DNA of 64,000 nt from Hofstenia miamia (GCA_004352715.1 SCFE01000072.1:1089530-1153529); one strand, 5' to 3'; shown: positions 12,053 to 24,643, counted from the stretch's first letter. Notes: generated by a model not told the origin, from the sequence alone. Numbers and translations: made by a program.

Positions 12053-14760
12053 TCAATAAATAGGAGATTTCTGTCTTAGCTTCTTTCTTCTGAACGGAGC
12101 TGCATATGGTGATATGTAATTGGGATTTAAAAAACTTTGTTGGCTAAGAGGAGTATCTCTTGAAACGTTTGTACTTTGTGTTTCTTGTGAAATAGGTCTA
12201 CTTACTGTGAATTGAATCTCAGAAAATGATATAGTTCCTTCCGATACAATTGAGTCCTTTTTAGCAATCGAGCTAGCTTTTGGTTGGTTTGCTATCTTTT
12301 GCTTAATTTCCTTCAATTTAAAATTTAACATTCGCTTTACTGTCAAATATCCTCTTTCCATCATAAGTGCGAAAGCCGCAAATTGACTCAAAATCATAAA
12401 AATAGATGGCGATGTTAAGCTATTGCCAATAACTGTAGCACCATCTTTCCAAAATACTTCTGCCTCTACTAATGTAGATGCATTTACTTTATTGGAAAAC
12501 ATTTTACTTTGTTTAAATCTGACGTAATTGATAACATCATTTACTTTGTATATTTCCTTGCTAATTGCAATACGCGTTTTGTATGCATCACTGAGAAAAG
12601 ACCATGTCTGAGAGGTAATTAATTTAGCTAGAAGATCAAATCTACCCACTAAGTCTGACACTGTAAAATCCTGCTTCATTACCTTGAATGATTCCACAAC
12701 AACATTCCATAAACCAGGGTTGTCCTTACTTGTTCTTAGCTTGAAGAAAACACTTTCTCTATTTCGCCAATTAGCTGGGCCTTTTAACAAAATCGCAACA
12801 AACGGATTTAAGTTAACATTGGGTACTTCGGAAACAAATGTCTTAACAGTATTACAAAATGTGTCTTCTTCCATTGAATTAGTTGATGTTGTGTAGGCCG
12901 TATTATCAGCTGTTACTTTCATAAGTGTACTTCCAAATGTGCTACTTTCCAGAGTAGAAGTTGAAGCAACTGTTGTAGAGTTTAAAGATATTGTTGAAAC
13001 AGCAAATGTTGTGGAATTGTTAAAAACTTCTACCGTAGATTCTGCTGAAAAAATATTTGGGTATAAAAATTCCACATTGATGTTCAACACCTTAATAAGT
13101 TCCTTAGTATCCGCATTTAATTCATTAGCAGTTATGTAGTAATCGTCAATAGCGAGTGTAGTTTTATCATTCATACTTTTTCTCATTGTGTATGCGCATT
13201 CGAAAAATTCACTGCAATAGTTGTCGGATACATCAATAAATGAATTATTACACAATAGTTGAGCACAATTGGAATTGATAGATGAAGATTTCAAATAGCT
13301 GCAGAAGTTAACATTATAATCTGTTTTAAACATATTACAATTGTAGCCTGAATTTTTCTTTATTCTGTTTATAATAGACATTGCTGTAATTGTGGCATTA
13401 GCTGCAGATGATAAATTTAGGATAAGTTCTGCTCTTATGGCAGACGTATTGCACTGTGAAAATTCTACAACTGCAGTTTCACTCATTAAAGGAGATATAC
13501 ATGATGTAAAGTCTTGGCATTCCTTTTCACTATGGCCATTTCTGCATTCTAAGAAGTCGTATTTACCACATAAAACAGAGAGTTGCATTAAGCATTTACA
13601 GAACTTTGAATTCGAAATTTCATCGCAATTTGGGCTGTTTTTCGATAAGGTGCTAGTGGCATTAATATAGCGAATTCTCAGTTCAATCGATTGATTTAAG
13701 TTATCGATAGTTGGAATAACAAAATCCTTAATTACTACATCATCCCATTGACCTTTGCAATATAGGTCTGAGTTTTTGAGTCTCGAAATACATTCCTGAT
13801 AACCAATTAAGTCGAAATCTCTTGTAGAACAAAAGTCATCAGCCTGAGTTAGGCAGTTACACAAAGATGTGGCATTCATGTCTATGAAACATTCATTGCA
13901 TGTTGAGCAGCGACTACTAAGAATTGATGAATCGTAATTAACGAATGAAATAACGGAGGCTGCATCTTCTCCGAATTCGGTTTGATTTTGAATTGGCGCG
14001 ATCACCAAATTTACGGAATACCATTCACAACTCCAAAAATTATATAATTCGTACTGCGATAGACAACTAATATATGATGTGCAAGCCATGGAGTAGTTGG
14101 TAGTAGAGACATTACAAAAGGAAGGTTTGCAGACTGTGTAAAAATCAGCGAGGCAGCTGCATATTGATTGAGATTGTGAATACTTAAAATCGCTGCAAGA
14201 CCTATGTTTGAATTTCTTAAAAGCAGCTAAGTTGAGTTCATTCATAGAGAATTCCACTGCCTCATCAGATAGATCATTACCAGTAATAATTGGGTCAAGA
14301 TATTCTTTCAAAGTTTCTTGGTATTGGTTTTCTGTACACCTTTGTGACAAGTACGCAGTTTGTAAACAATTTACATAGTTTAAGCATTTAGAACCTCTTT
14401 TTGAGGTAAATTCGGAGCATTCAGTGTAAAGTTCGTAACACTCAACTGCTTGAGATAGGCATTTGCACACTTCCCGTGCTGTGTATGGCATTTCTGCACA
14501 ACTGCTGTAGGAATCATACGATCTAGGTGTTACGTTTAAACATGTGGGCTTATCTTGAAGCGTTCCAAGAATTGCTTTCTTACCCCATTCAGGTAACTTC
14601 TTTAGTTGATCTACAACAGCGTTAAACTCAGCAACTGATATTTTGAAATCCATCTTCATGCTCTCACATGAAGTGCCATTAATGTCGGAGTATGCTGCAT
14701 GTATATTGGGATAAAAAACACAATCTACTAGAGAGATTCCATTCCCAAAAAGAAGTAAGC
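12053..14760 (-). CDS. Large cysteine-repeat protein, probably secreted or membrane-anchored; 5' end incomplete
   Basis: An 868-codon uninterrupted frame runs from ATG at 14659 to TGA at 12053-12055. The frame stays open upstream to 14760, where a splice acceptor-like ATTTTAG precedes it, adding ~33 residues with a hydrophobic LLLLFGNGISLV that may finish a signal peptide begun in an unseen upstream exon. Five cysteine-rich repeats follow (about residues 54-108, 155-211, 251-301, 345-403, 441-488, numbered from ATG 14659). Four share a C-x-C-L motif (CKCL, CSCL, CNCL, CKCL); the fifth is FCSYL. There are many N-x-S/T glycosylation sites. Residues ~540-600 are Ser/Thr-rich, like a mucin stalk. 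A globular region of ~150 residues follows, then a hydrophobic stretch (SPSIFMILSQFAAFALMM, ~750-767), then a basic tail (FRRKKLRQK). I do not recognise the family; nematode DUF19-type modules were considered but the spacing does not clearly fit. The length of intact frame and cysteine conservation say it is a real gene. A polyadenylation signal was not seen. Confidence 0.85.
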
Positions 14761-15847
14761 CTAAAATTCATATGATAATGCCTTAGCAATGCATTAATAG
14801 CAGAAATATGTTTATAAAATTCAAGAATGATAATCTTAACCAAATATGTGTGGCATGTATGTCGAAGTTTTTGAAAAACTCTATATTCAAATGCAAATCA
14901 AAAATTCATAATCGATGTGCAGATGGCTATTTGTAATACAAATTTCACATAAAGCATCAATAAAATACAAGTAATAAATATCGGTAGCATGCATAAATTG
15001 AAAATCAATTATATTTTAAATACGAATTTTTAACAATTAATCTATTAATATTTAACTGTTATATGCGATCATTTCGAGTTTACCATTATCTAATATATTC
15101 ATAATAATTTATCAAATAAATTTACAATCTATTAAATTGCAATTTCATTTGGCATTAACAAAAATTTGTCTACATAGTTACGTGGAGACATATAAATTGA
15201 GAGAATACTAGGATTTAAATAGACTCTAGTAAATCTATTTTGAAAATTGGACAAAAATATTTCCAAATCAACGCGAATTCTTGCATGTATGCAAATCAAT
15301 TCCAAAGATTTGGTAACACTACCAACTAATATGCAAAGTTCTAAAGATTGTGCAAATTTTGCCAGTGTATGTCAAATGATTTCATTGTAGCAAATCCGAT
15401 TTTGTCCAGCAGACCAATATATTGTAATTTCCGAAAATGAGAATAATATAATATATCAGAAGTGGATAAAAAATTTCAAATTTTATTGAAGGCAATTCTA
15501 ATTTAGAGAATATCACAATGATGAATTACATGCATGTTAGCTATAATAATAATAAAAGAAACAAAGAAAAATCTTAACAAAGACATGCATACATATAAAT
15601 ACATACATTATTTACAAATTAATCTTTTAATAATATGCATAGCAATATTATTTAATCTAAATAAAGATAAATTTAATTTCTAAGCGTAATTTTCCTTACT
15701 ACTTAGAGGAATCTATTAAATATAGAAATAAGTTAGAAACTAAACGCAGTATAATATCTATAAATAACGTATTAAAATCGTTAATTTGCAAACATTATTG
15801 TTTTGCATGCAGACATATTTTTACATATATATACATCTATGCACGAA

Positions 15848-15885
<38 letters not shown>

Positions 15886-17786
15886 GGGTTCTTCATTATA
15901 TATTGGAAAAAATAGAGTAGCCCGTGTTCGTGTTATCAAAGAAGCCCCAGTTTACGGAATGTTGAAAATTCTCACCACGCACCTGCCCCAACTTCAATGC
16001 AACTAAAAATATATTATTTGAACAATTAGCTAAATTGATCAATGCTTACTGTTCACACAGATAAAATAGATTGCATTTTAAGAGAACTCCAATATTGAAA
16101 TTTCGAAAATTTACCGAGATAATCACAAACCTATGAACTTTTTGTTCCCAAACTGATCTTTTGAATGAAAATTACAAGACGTTTTCTGATTGCAAGAACG
16201 AAATTATTTTTGTAATAAACAGAGATATATTGTCACGTAAGATGAGAATTTTGCGGCCCTCCAGTCTTAGTTCTTTTCACAATTTTGCGATTTTGATGCA
16301 CGACTTTGAAAATAAACTTCTTCTGTTTTCGACTTAATGCGATTTTGAAGGCTCTGCGTTAAAGCGATGATTTACAACCTGTAGATCTCTAGTGGTAGAT
16401 TGAGTTTGCGAGTCTGACAAAATCTGATCGACGTTCAGGGTGATAGTCATCTTACCAGCCATGACTTCGATGGTTTCTCATGGTTGGCAATTTCACAGAA
16501 ATGAGGAGGTTTTTGATGATGTCTGCCCTACCTTGATAAACACTCGCTACTAGTTTAAGAGTGTTTGCCACCACCAATCCAAGTTCTTTGCTTATAAAAG
16601 ACTGTAGTGCCGAATAATAAATTAATGGAATTTTTTGTGAATCCTTTAAAATAAAGCTTCATGCCAGAACTTAGTGTAAATTAGTGTAAAATCTCCACGT
16701 TTTATCGACTTTTTCAGATATAGTTGAGGTGAAAACCAGGTCATTTTCATTATATAGGTAGCCTTTGCCATTCACATTGCCTGATGAAAGCACCTGTTTC
16801 TCTTAAGCAAGATAAGATGCAAGTCTATCCACCCAAATATACAAGAGCAAGCTGGATTAGTTCGAGTTAATCCTGTTTTGGAATGGTACTATTACGCATT
16901 AATTTCTTGAGAGAATCAATCATTAACGGATATGATAGTATATAAATGTTATAAATGCGCAACATCTAAAAATATACTTCGATTAACATGAAATTTTACA
17001 CGATGCATTTTATTACAAATGGAACTGGGCAAACCCGTGCTGATAAATTTCTGGAGTGTTGATACGATTTGAACATATATATATATATATATATACTCTC
17101 TTCTCTAGTATAGAATTAGGCAGTCAGCTCGCTCTCTGTAAACTATTCCCTTAATTTCCGTATAAAAAGAGCGAATGATACCCATATAATATACAGACTT
17201 GTCCATAGATCTGGAATGGATCTGGATCTCGTGAATATTCTGTGGATCCTTTAAGTTAGTTCAATAATGAGGTTTACTATTGTAATTATAGTTCATTGCT
17301 GGCCAATTTGATGCAACCCTTGTAAAATTTTGCATTGACAGAAATGCCATCAAAATATTTTTGCATATGGAAATATGTTTTGAATATCTCAGGTTATCTT
17401 TTTTTCACAATTCGCGTTGGTTGTGGGTACGGCATCTAATGTAAAGTAATATATGTAGTGTTTGCAAACCACTGCTAATAAACTCACTAGTGCGTTCGTC
17501 TCCATTTTCTTCTTACAAAAACCTTCAATCAATTTGAGCATAGCATATTAATAAGTCAATGATTTCNGTGTTTGCAAACCACTGCTAATAAACTCACTAG
17601 TGCGTTCGTCACCATTTTCTTCTTACAAAAACCTTCAATCAATTTGAGCATAGCATATTAATAAGTCAATGATTTCATAGTACAAAAAGATGTAGTTCTT
17701 CTTTCCTTCTTTGAAAATAACTAAATTTTGCTATCCAAAATAGCACGGTATTGGAGTTGGTTCGGTATACCTCCGAGCCCGCCTCA
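14761..17786. other. Probable upstream intron and intergenic DNA; no supportable coding exon
   Basis: This holds the region upstream of the cysteine-repeat gene, so a missing first exon with the signal peptide start should lie here or beyond. Two TA microsatellites are present (15859-15882 and 17076-17096). I could not pick the first exon by eye. Confidence 0.5.
17458..17676. repeat. 109 bp duplicate on each side of a single N (17567)
   Basis: 17458-17566 and 17568-17676 are the same sequence apart from about one base, separated by one N. This pattern recurs in the window and points to contigs laid end to end without merging their overlap. Confidence 0.85.
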
Positions 17787-17787
17787 T

Positions 17788-17803
17788 TTTATTACGTTTT
17801 ATT
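17788..17803 (-). promoter_or_regulatory. Two polyadenylation signals
   Basis: On the minus strand AATAAA occurs at 17803-17798 and again at 17793-17788, about 16 and 26 nt after the stop codon at 17819-17821. This supports a real transcript end for the upstream spliced gene. Confidence 0.65.
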
Positions 17804-17818
17804 ATACACATCTCGCAT

Positions 17819-18343
17819 TTAAAATCCAACTGCGTTTCTTTTACGACTTGCTAGTAATATTTTTAGTAATCCATAGTTCAGTTGACTAACATGGATCGAT
17901 CCATAAAAATTACTTGAATCTGGAATAGCTCTGGCTCCAAAATATCGATCAATGGACAAGTCTGCTAATATATAATATATAAATAGCAAATGATTTTTTA
18001 ATCGTATAATAGAATGAAATTGAATTGTTGAACATGTATAGGGATGCATAGTAAATGCAAAAATTCATCTTTGTCGTACCTGGGCTTTCATATGGTGTTG
18101 TTCTAAATACCACGTTGAAATCAGTTATGTCTTCTGACAACGTGGTAATCAACATTATGACACTTTGGATTCCACACAGTATGCAAAAAGTAGCACACAC
18201 TATACAAATGATAGACTGTAGCAGAAATCCTTTGTCATTAACAATACATTTAGCAATGATGAAGCATTTACTTGTCCTTCCAATGTGATCGTTTGGCATG
18301 CTTGGTGCAATTCGTCGTTTCGATGCCCACTTTCTATTTCCTT
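17819..18343 (-). CDS. Small spliced gene, one membrane segment, 5' part uncertain
   Basis: The last two exons fit well. Exon B is 18215-18080 (136 nt), ending in CCCAG before GTACGA. Exon C is 17961-17819 (143 nt), preceded by TTAGCAG and ending in TAA. The 118 nt intron between them joins in phase (a split GAC codon). Exon B encodes a strongly hydrophobic segment, SIICIVCATFCILCG and onward for ~25 residues, then an acidic loop. Exon C encodes a hydrophilic C-terminus (DLSIDRYFGARAIPDSSNFY...). Upstream, a 56 nt mini-intron (18271-18216, GTAAAT...CTACAG) would join a frame containing GHRNDELHQACQTITLEGQ to exon B. Alternatively the frame continues unspliced to an ATG at 18392 through a basic stretch (KRLQGNRKWASKRR). 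I do not recognise the family. Confidence 0.5.
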
Positions 18344-18401
18344 GCAATCGCTTAGACTTATACATTATGATGTGGTGATTATGTTCATACAATAATTTGG
18401 A

Positions 18402-18560
18402 TTAAGGAGATTTCATAAAATGTATTGTCCTGTAATCCCCAACATAAATTAATATCTTTTGTCTATAAAAATAATTTGAATCGGTAGATGGAGCGCTAAA
18501 TTTATCTAACTGGAATGGCATGAAATATCTGTGCCAAAAAGAACAGATGTTATCTTGCAT
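18402..18560 (-). other. Possible diverged copy of the exon C sequence
   Basis: The minus-strand frame reads FSAPSTDSNYFYRQ... up to a stop at 18402. It resembles exon C of the neighbouring gene over GATTCAA-n-TTTTTAT and a downstream GGATTAC. A CAG acceptor (CCATTCCAG) lies just before it. It may be a duplicated last exon or the end of a tandem relative; similarity is weak by eye. Confidence 0.25.
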
Positions 18561-18589
18561 TTTGTACGGTTCTTCTGCCAAATTCAATT

Positions 18590-21500
18590 ATCACCCTCAA
18601 TAAATTTAATAATTAAAAGAGTGTAAATTTCAAAGAGCCGAAAAATTTTAATCAGTTTAATATTCAATATTAATAATTGAAGAAAATACAATGTCGTCAT
18701 GAGTTTTGTTATCAGCTGAAATCGCAACTCAAGATCCTTTACATATACAACTAGAATTTGTGGTTAATAGGTTGGGATTTATTAAAACAGACGAGTCGAT
18801 TGACGATTTTTAACTTGTGGACTAAATTTTCATAATCATTCTTGCATTTTTCAATAAGTTTTGTTTGTTACAAATTCATTGAATTGAATCTTAATCAAAA
18901 TTCAATAAATTGGAATACCACTTCCAGCATTAATTCTTCATTCTTTAAGATTTTTAGTATTCTTAATGGTAAATGTTTGCCAATGGTTCATCGTTCTCCT
19001 ATTTTATATTTTGATCAAGTGCAATGAAACTAAATGTTTTTGTTAAGTGTAGATGATGTCATAATTTTTTCATTTTAATTTCGGCGTTAGATATGAGTCT
19101 AAACTCACATAAGAAAGCTAGATTTTTACATAGTTTATAACAATACAAAAAAACGGTATTCATACCACTTACCATCAGCGAAAAATCTATGGGGGTATTA
19201 GACAGGGGTAATAATTATTCCCCGAAAAAACAACATTCGACTAATATACAATATGAAGCAAGTAGAGCTAATTTGAGTAAAGAAAACAATTAGTTTTAAA
19301 TTCACTAAATACGTCCTGAATAGTTTTTGTCATGTTCTGACAAATTTGGCATATTTCCTGATTGGAAGCAGTTAACACAAGTTTTTCTCTAAAGTGCTGT
19401 CCTGTGCAGTATTTATTTTAGGCATCAAATGAACTAACTGAGAATAGCTATCAGTGCTTCATTAGGTAAAAAAACGTTGTTGAAAGCCTCTTAAATGAAC
19501 AAAATTATTCCATAGCGAGAAATGATGCAAACAATTTTGAACTTGTTTTCAGAATTCGAAAAACTACTTTTGCACGTTGTATATATTTGTTTTATTGGCT
19601 TTAAAAAACGTTATTTACCTGCGTCAGATTTTAAAAGTTCTTACCGATGTATGTAAAACCAAGTGTCCCATTGGGAACACATAATTGTTTTGCGAACAAA
19701 AGTAAATTTAGCTGGGACTTGCCTTTTTAAAAATAGATTCTTAGTTTCTTAACCTGTCCAACTTTGGTCTAGCAAATTGAAAAATTAAAAAAATGGGCAT
19801 TCAATCGGATGAAATAGCCTTGCCTTGAGTGAAACGTTCTGGTCATCTGCGGAAATGAAAAGATAGATGATAAATTTATCTCATGTGAACAGTATAGAAA
19901 TAGGGCGATTTACAACGCTATGCTTAATATATTTTCTTTATAGTCTAGTATTTATAAAACACAACATACTGGGCTTTGATCATGTTATTTGATAGAGAAA
20001 ATTGAACAAACTTTACGCTTGAGCACATGTGAAAACGTGTAGTGACAAAACAATATCCGTGATGTTTGCAGTTATAAGCTGAATTCGCTTATGTGGAAAT
20101 AGTAAATCCGGAATTTCTATGCTAGATTCTACACAACTTGCCAAATGTTTGGAGTGGTTTCAAAGCACAATTCATGATGAATATTAACCATTCCTTTACA
20201 ATATTTCACTGAAATACATGACATGCAGCATTGAATATCCCATTCGTACTACTGTAAGACAAATTACACATAAATGCCCCAAAATATTTGCAATAAATCG
20301 TGCAGTATTTGTCCGAGGTCTCAGACGTGGCATGTTGGAAAATTTGTTTAGAGTTAAAATACACATTATGTGTAAAAAAGCGTACCTGTACCCACATGTA
20401 CCCGAAAATAATTTTGCGCACCCACACGTATCCAAGGTCATGGGTTAGGGCTACGGTTATGGCATTGATCGTTCCATAAAAAATGCGAATTTTCTTATAA
20501 AATGTTGATATAAAATATTCTATTGTTAAAAACATTGTCGCAATAGATATATAAGAATATAGCAAGAAATAGGTGTCTATGTTATCATATAAATTTAAAT
20601 TGAAATTGAAATTCAAAATTCATAATTCAAAATTGAAATTCAAAACGCCAGGCCCCACACTTCTAGAGGGAATACAACTAATCTAACAGATAACTTCATA
20701 AAGTTTGTGAAGCAACCACCGTACTTGTCTGACACGAATTTTTCAATGAATAGGGCTTTGGAGGAACTGATTGTTGATCTCAACAAAATTGTTGAAATTG
20801 ATGGAAACTATATTTAAATAACAGTTGTCATTACTTAATATAATATTTGTTACTCATTCCGTTCAAATATTTTATAAACATTCGGAACTAAAAACGCTTT
20901 TTTAAATTTTCTCTAAAACAAAAATACGCAGTTTTTTTATGGGACAACCTACATATATATATCTATATGTATATATATATATTTATTAATATAAAATATG
21001 CCGGTTATTTTTTAGCAATACCGAACCGATTCCGAAATTTCCACTAGGGGTACCTCTGATCACTAGTTGATTTGCGAATCGTTAGCTTTATATTACATCC
21101 TTTGCTGGATTTCTTGCCACAAATTACGTTTGGATAAAATGTGATCAAAGCTAACAGCAACATGGTAAACATTAACATTAGCCAAACATTACTGTTTGGT
21201 TGTACCATTGAAGGAAGCAAAAATTACAATTTGGACAAAAGAATTTAATATCCCTTCTTCTCAATATTGAAATGAGTAAACGTAGAACATATGGATGATT
21301 AGTTATATAGAAAATTGAACAATAAAATTGCATTGCTAATAAAAAATTTGCTGAAATGCACTCATAATCTTTAAATTCCTCTTAACCCTAATCAACCTAC
21401 GGGGGCTAATTAGCTTCTCTCCAATGAGCTTTTGATTATTACTTTAAAAGTTGTCTACTTTTCTTATTGAGATATTGCGAGTTTTCTTAATTGTTTTTGG

Positions 21501-22104
21501 GGATCCTAACACCGTAATAAAAAATTTCGAAATATCTATGCATTTTACGTATGGTATTATTCTTCAAGAGAGGCTATTTTGCAAAAAAACATATTATTGT
21601 CACTATGAAAAAGTGAGTAAAATAAACAAAAAAATATTGTAGAAGTTGGTAATGATTTCTAATGAATTCTATCATTTCCAACTCCTAAAACCAATATTTA
21701 ATATGTTTCAAAAAATTCCCCAAATGTTGAGATTTAAATACGTCATCCAAAAATAATTATGGCAGAAAATTTCTGAAAGTTGAAAATTGATATTGGCAAT
21801 CTCAAAATAAAAACCAGATTTTGATATTGGAGAAGATCCCCAGGTCCGAGGAGCCCGAAAATCCACGGTCGAATAGGGTTAAATACGTAATACAACGCTC
21901 ATTTTAGGTTGAATGTTTGCAAAATAAAACATCTACAATGCTAATAACATGCTAATTGAGTTTGTTAGTCAAAAATTGCGTTTCTTAACTTTAGCACTAA
22001 ACTTTTTTCGTTAACTAGAAAAATATTCTGTCTTGGCAGGCTATTCTGAATTTTAACATTATTTTTAAGTGATTTATCCTCCTTGATAAATGTTTCACTT
22101 ACTT
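18590..22104. other. 3.5 kb with no supportable gene
   Basis: Only short frames lie here, including overlapping plus and minus frames at 20196-20616 that look like chance. A short T/A run with TATA repeats is at 20950-20990. Sequence near 20580-20660 is an imperfect AATTGAAATTCAAA repeat. Confidence 0.5.
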
Positions 22105-22556
22105 TCAAATAATCTACAATATTTTGTTATTTATGAATCAAATTTAAGTCAACTGTAATAAGTTTTTGCCCATGTTGTTATATTATAAATGTGTAATTTT
22201 AGAAATTGAGCACTTACTAGGTGTTGCATTATAACGTAATAACATATTATGTATTTAAAATAATCTACAATATTTTGTTTTTTGTGAATCAAATTTAAGT
22301 CAACTGTAATAATTTTTTTTCATGTTATATTATAAATGTGCATTTTTAGAAATTGAGCACTTACTAGGTGTTGCTTTATAACGTAATAACAATATTATGT
22401 ATTTGAAATAATCTACAATATTTTGTTATTTGTGAATCAAATTTATGTCAACTGTAATAATTTTTGTAAATATTATATTATAAGTGTGCATTTTTAGAAG
22501 TTGAGCATTTACTAGGTCTTGCATTATAACGTAATAACAATATTATGTATTTAAAA
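22105..22556. repeat. Three tandem copies of a ~150 bp unit
   Basis: The sequence AATCTACAATATTTTGTT recurs at 22111, 22262 and 22410 (periods 151 and 148). Each unit ends with CATTATAACGTAATAAC or a close variant. Copies differ by scattered substitutions and small indels, so this is an old satellite-like array. Confidence 0.9.
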
Positions 22557-22948
22557 TGCATATAAAATTTTCACATTTTCTCACAAGATGAAATCACTAT
22601 TTCAATAGCATTGTGTATTTTCAGAAAACGGTTTTGAAAAATACCGGTTTTTTAATTACATAAATACTATTCTTTATTTAATTAGCGTGAATATAAATAA
22701 ATAATTAAAAACATAAATTAATAAAAAATAATTAAAATTAATTAAATTAAAAATAAATAATTAAATAAATGAATAATAGAATTATAGCAAATTAACGAAT
22801 TTTTCACTATGAATAAGGAAAAAGGATAATGAACTATTATTTAAGATTTACTGGTATTGCATAAGTCCTACCACATGAGATGTAATTCTTATAAAAATTT
22901 ATCATGTTTGTAGTTAACATTTTAATTCTGATAATTATTGTAAGAGTT

Positions 22949-23215
22949 TAGGTTTGTTTTTAAAATAAGCCTAAAAACATTAATTGTATTATAGATTTCG
23001 CTGCGAGAAGTCAGTTTTCACACCATTTTTAAAATATATTTTCTAGGAAAGCCTTAAACAACATATGATTCTTTCGAGGGTTTTCAAAAATTATATGCAT
23101 CAACAAGCTAGGTTTGGTTTTAAAATGAGCTTAAGAACATTAATTGCAATACAGATTTCACTTTGAGCTGTCAGTTTTTACAACGCTTATAAAATAAATT
23201 ATATGCAATAATATG
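22949..23215. repeat. Two diverged direct copies, period ~158 bp
   Basis: Matching blocks include 'TTTTAAAAT(A/G)AGC(C/T)TAA(A/G)AACATTAATTG' and 'CAGATTTC...GTCAGTTTT', first near 22955 and again near 23110. No coding content is visible. Confidence 0.6.
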
Positions 23216-23828
23216 TAATATAAAACTAGCAAATCTGTTTTTGTGTTTACAGTTGAAGTGCCCATGCAAGTCAGTGAAATACTTTGTAAAAAATATCAAA
23301 GAAATGCCAAAGTGGTACAGCAAGCAAAGGTTCCAAGCCGCCGATCTAAAAAACTTTTCAATAATACATGGGCTGTTTTTCTGGAACATTTCTTTTAAAA
23401 TATCCTAGTTCAAAACATCATATTGTGATATAAAAATGGATGAGCTTCAGAATGGTATTCAAAAACCCTTGTAATAATAACCAGCATATCTTGGTGTTAA
23501 TTATTGTAGTCAACAATATTATATCCATGATCTAAAATTGAATTATTGTTATATTAGGGTCCCACTTTGAAGTACTAACCATCCAAATGAGAAAGGATAC
23601 AAATTCACAGATAAATTTTATTACAAATGCTATGGAAGGAATAGGGTGAACTTTAGCAGGTTGGATTCAGTTAACTCACATGTAGAACCAAGAAATACTT
23701 TATCATTAAGAATAAAAATGTACCCTAAGGTTATAGACGTCAAACCAAAATACGAAACTTGTAAATAAAATTATCTCTTCTTTTTGAAATTGTAACTTGA
23801 ATATATTTGATTGCTACATTTGTAATTA

Positions 23829-24032
23829 TATCAGCAAGCTAGGGCAATGCGTTTATGCAAAGATGTAGAATCAAATCCTAGACCTCTGATTAAATCAAGA
23901 AAATTCTTTAGAAGTTATTTTCTCAACGTTATCAAAAACCCAAAAATAGTGGTGATTAATGCATATGACTTGTATATGAGAGCTTCAAAATATGGACCGA
24001 AAATTTGGGAAGTAATTAATTGTTTTGTGTGA
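23829..24032 (+). pseudogene. Probable non-LTR retroelement N-terminus scrap with a 2A-like motif
   Basis: The frame contains RLCKDVESNPRP followed by LIKSRKFF. This is very close to the 2A-like ribosome-skipping motif DVExNPGP found at the start of many non-LTR retrotransposon proteins, but the critical NPGP reads NPRP, which should abolish skipping. The frame ends after 61 codons from its first ATG and no endonuclease domain is recognisable downstream. Confidence 0.4.
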
Positions 24033-24643
24033 ATGCAACATTGTTTAAAGACTGCCATAATCTTGAGAATTTGAATTTAATCCTATCAGGTTTACAGCGT
24101 TTTACAAGAACTAGCTATTGTCACAAAAATTTTTACACTTGGAGTAATTGATTGACACCAATTTGAATCATGAAATATTGTCGAGTATAACGTTGTATTT
24201 CAGGGGACATAGTTTCTTAGCGTATCATACTGTGACAATATCAGAAACAGTTCATCGAATCCAATCTAATGAATTTCAGCATCTCACAAATGTTGATTGT
24301 ATTTCATTAACATGTGAAAACAATACCGAATATTTTTACAGAAACTGAAAGCAATCACACCTGATTGATAATTTTGCTAGTGATGTGGTTTAAATATAAA
24401 CGTATTCTTAGCAAGTTAGCATTTAACTAACTAACAGCACTGAGTGCTTAGAAGCAGAAACAAGAAACTAAGAACCTGTCAGATGTGAGATTACTACACT
24501 ATTCTTGAAATTGACAAAGAATTTCAAATTACCAGTAAAATATAAGTCTCATTACTAAGTGGTGATTTAAGAATTACAATGCAATTATGAAACATATACT
24601 TGAAAAATCAATTTGCATCTATTCTAGAACATTTTGCCTTAAT

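Noticed and set aside
16230-16830. Minus-strand frame with GKGYLYNENDLVF...KTWRFYT, recalling a FLYWCH zinc finger of MULE-type elements
   Set aside because: The metal ligands are not clearly placed and the following frame has stops; too weak to call.
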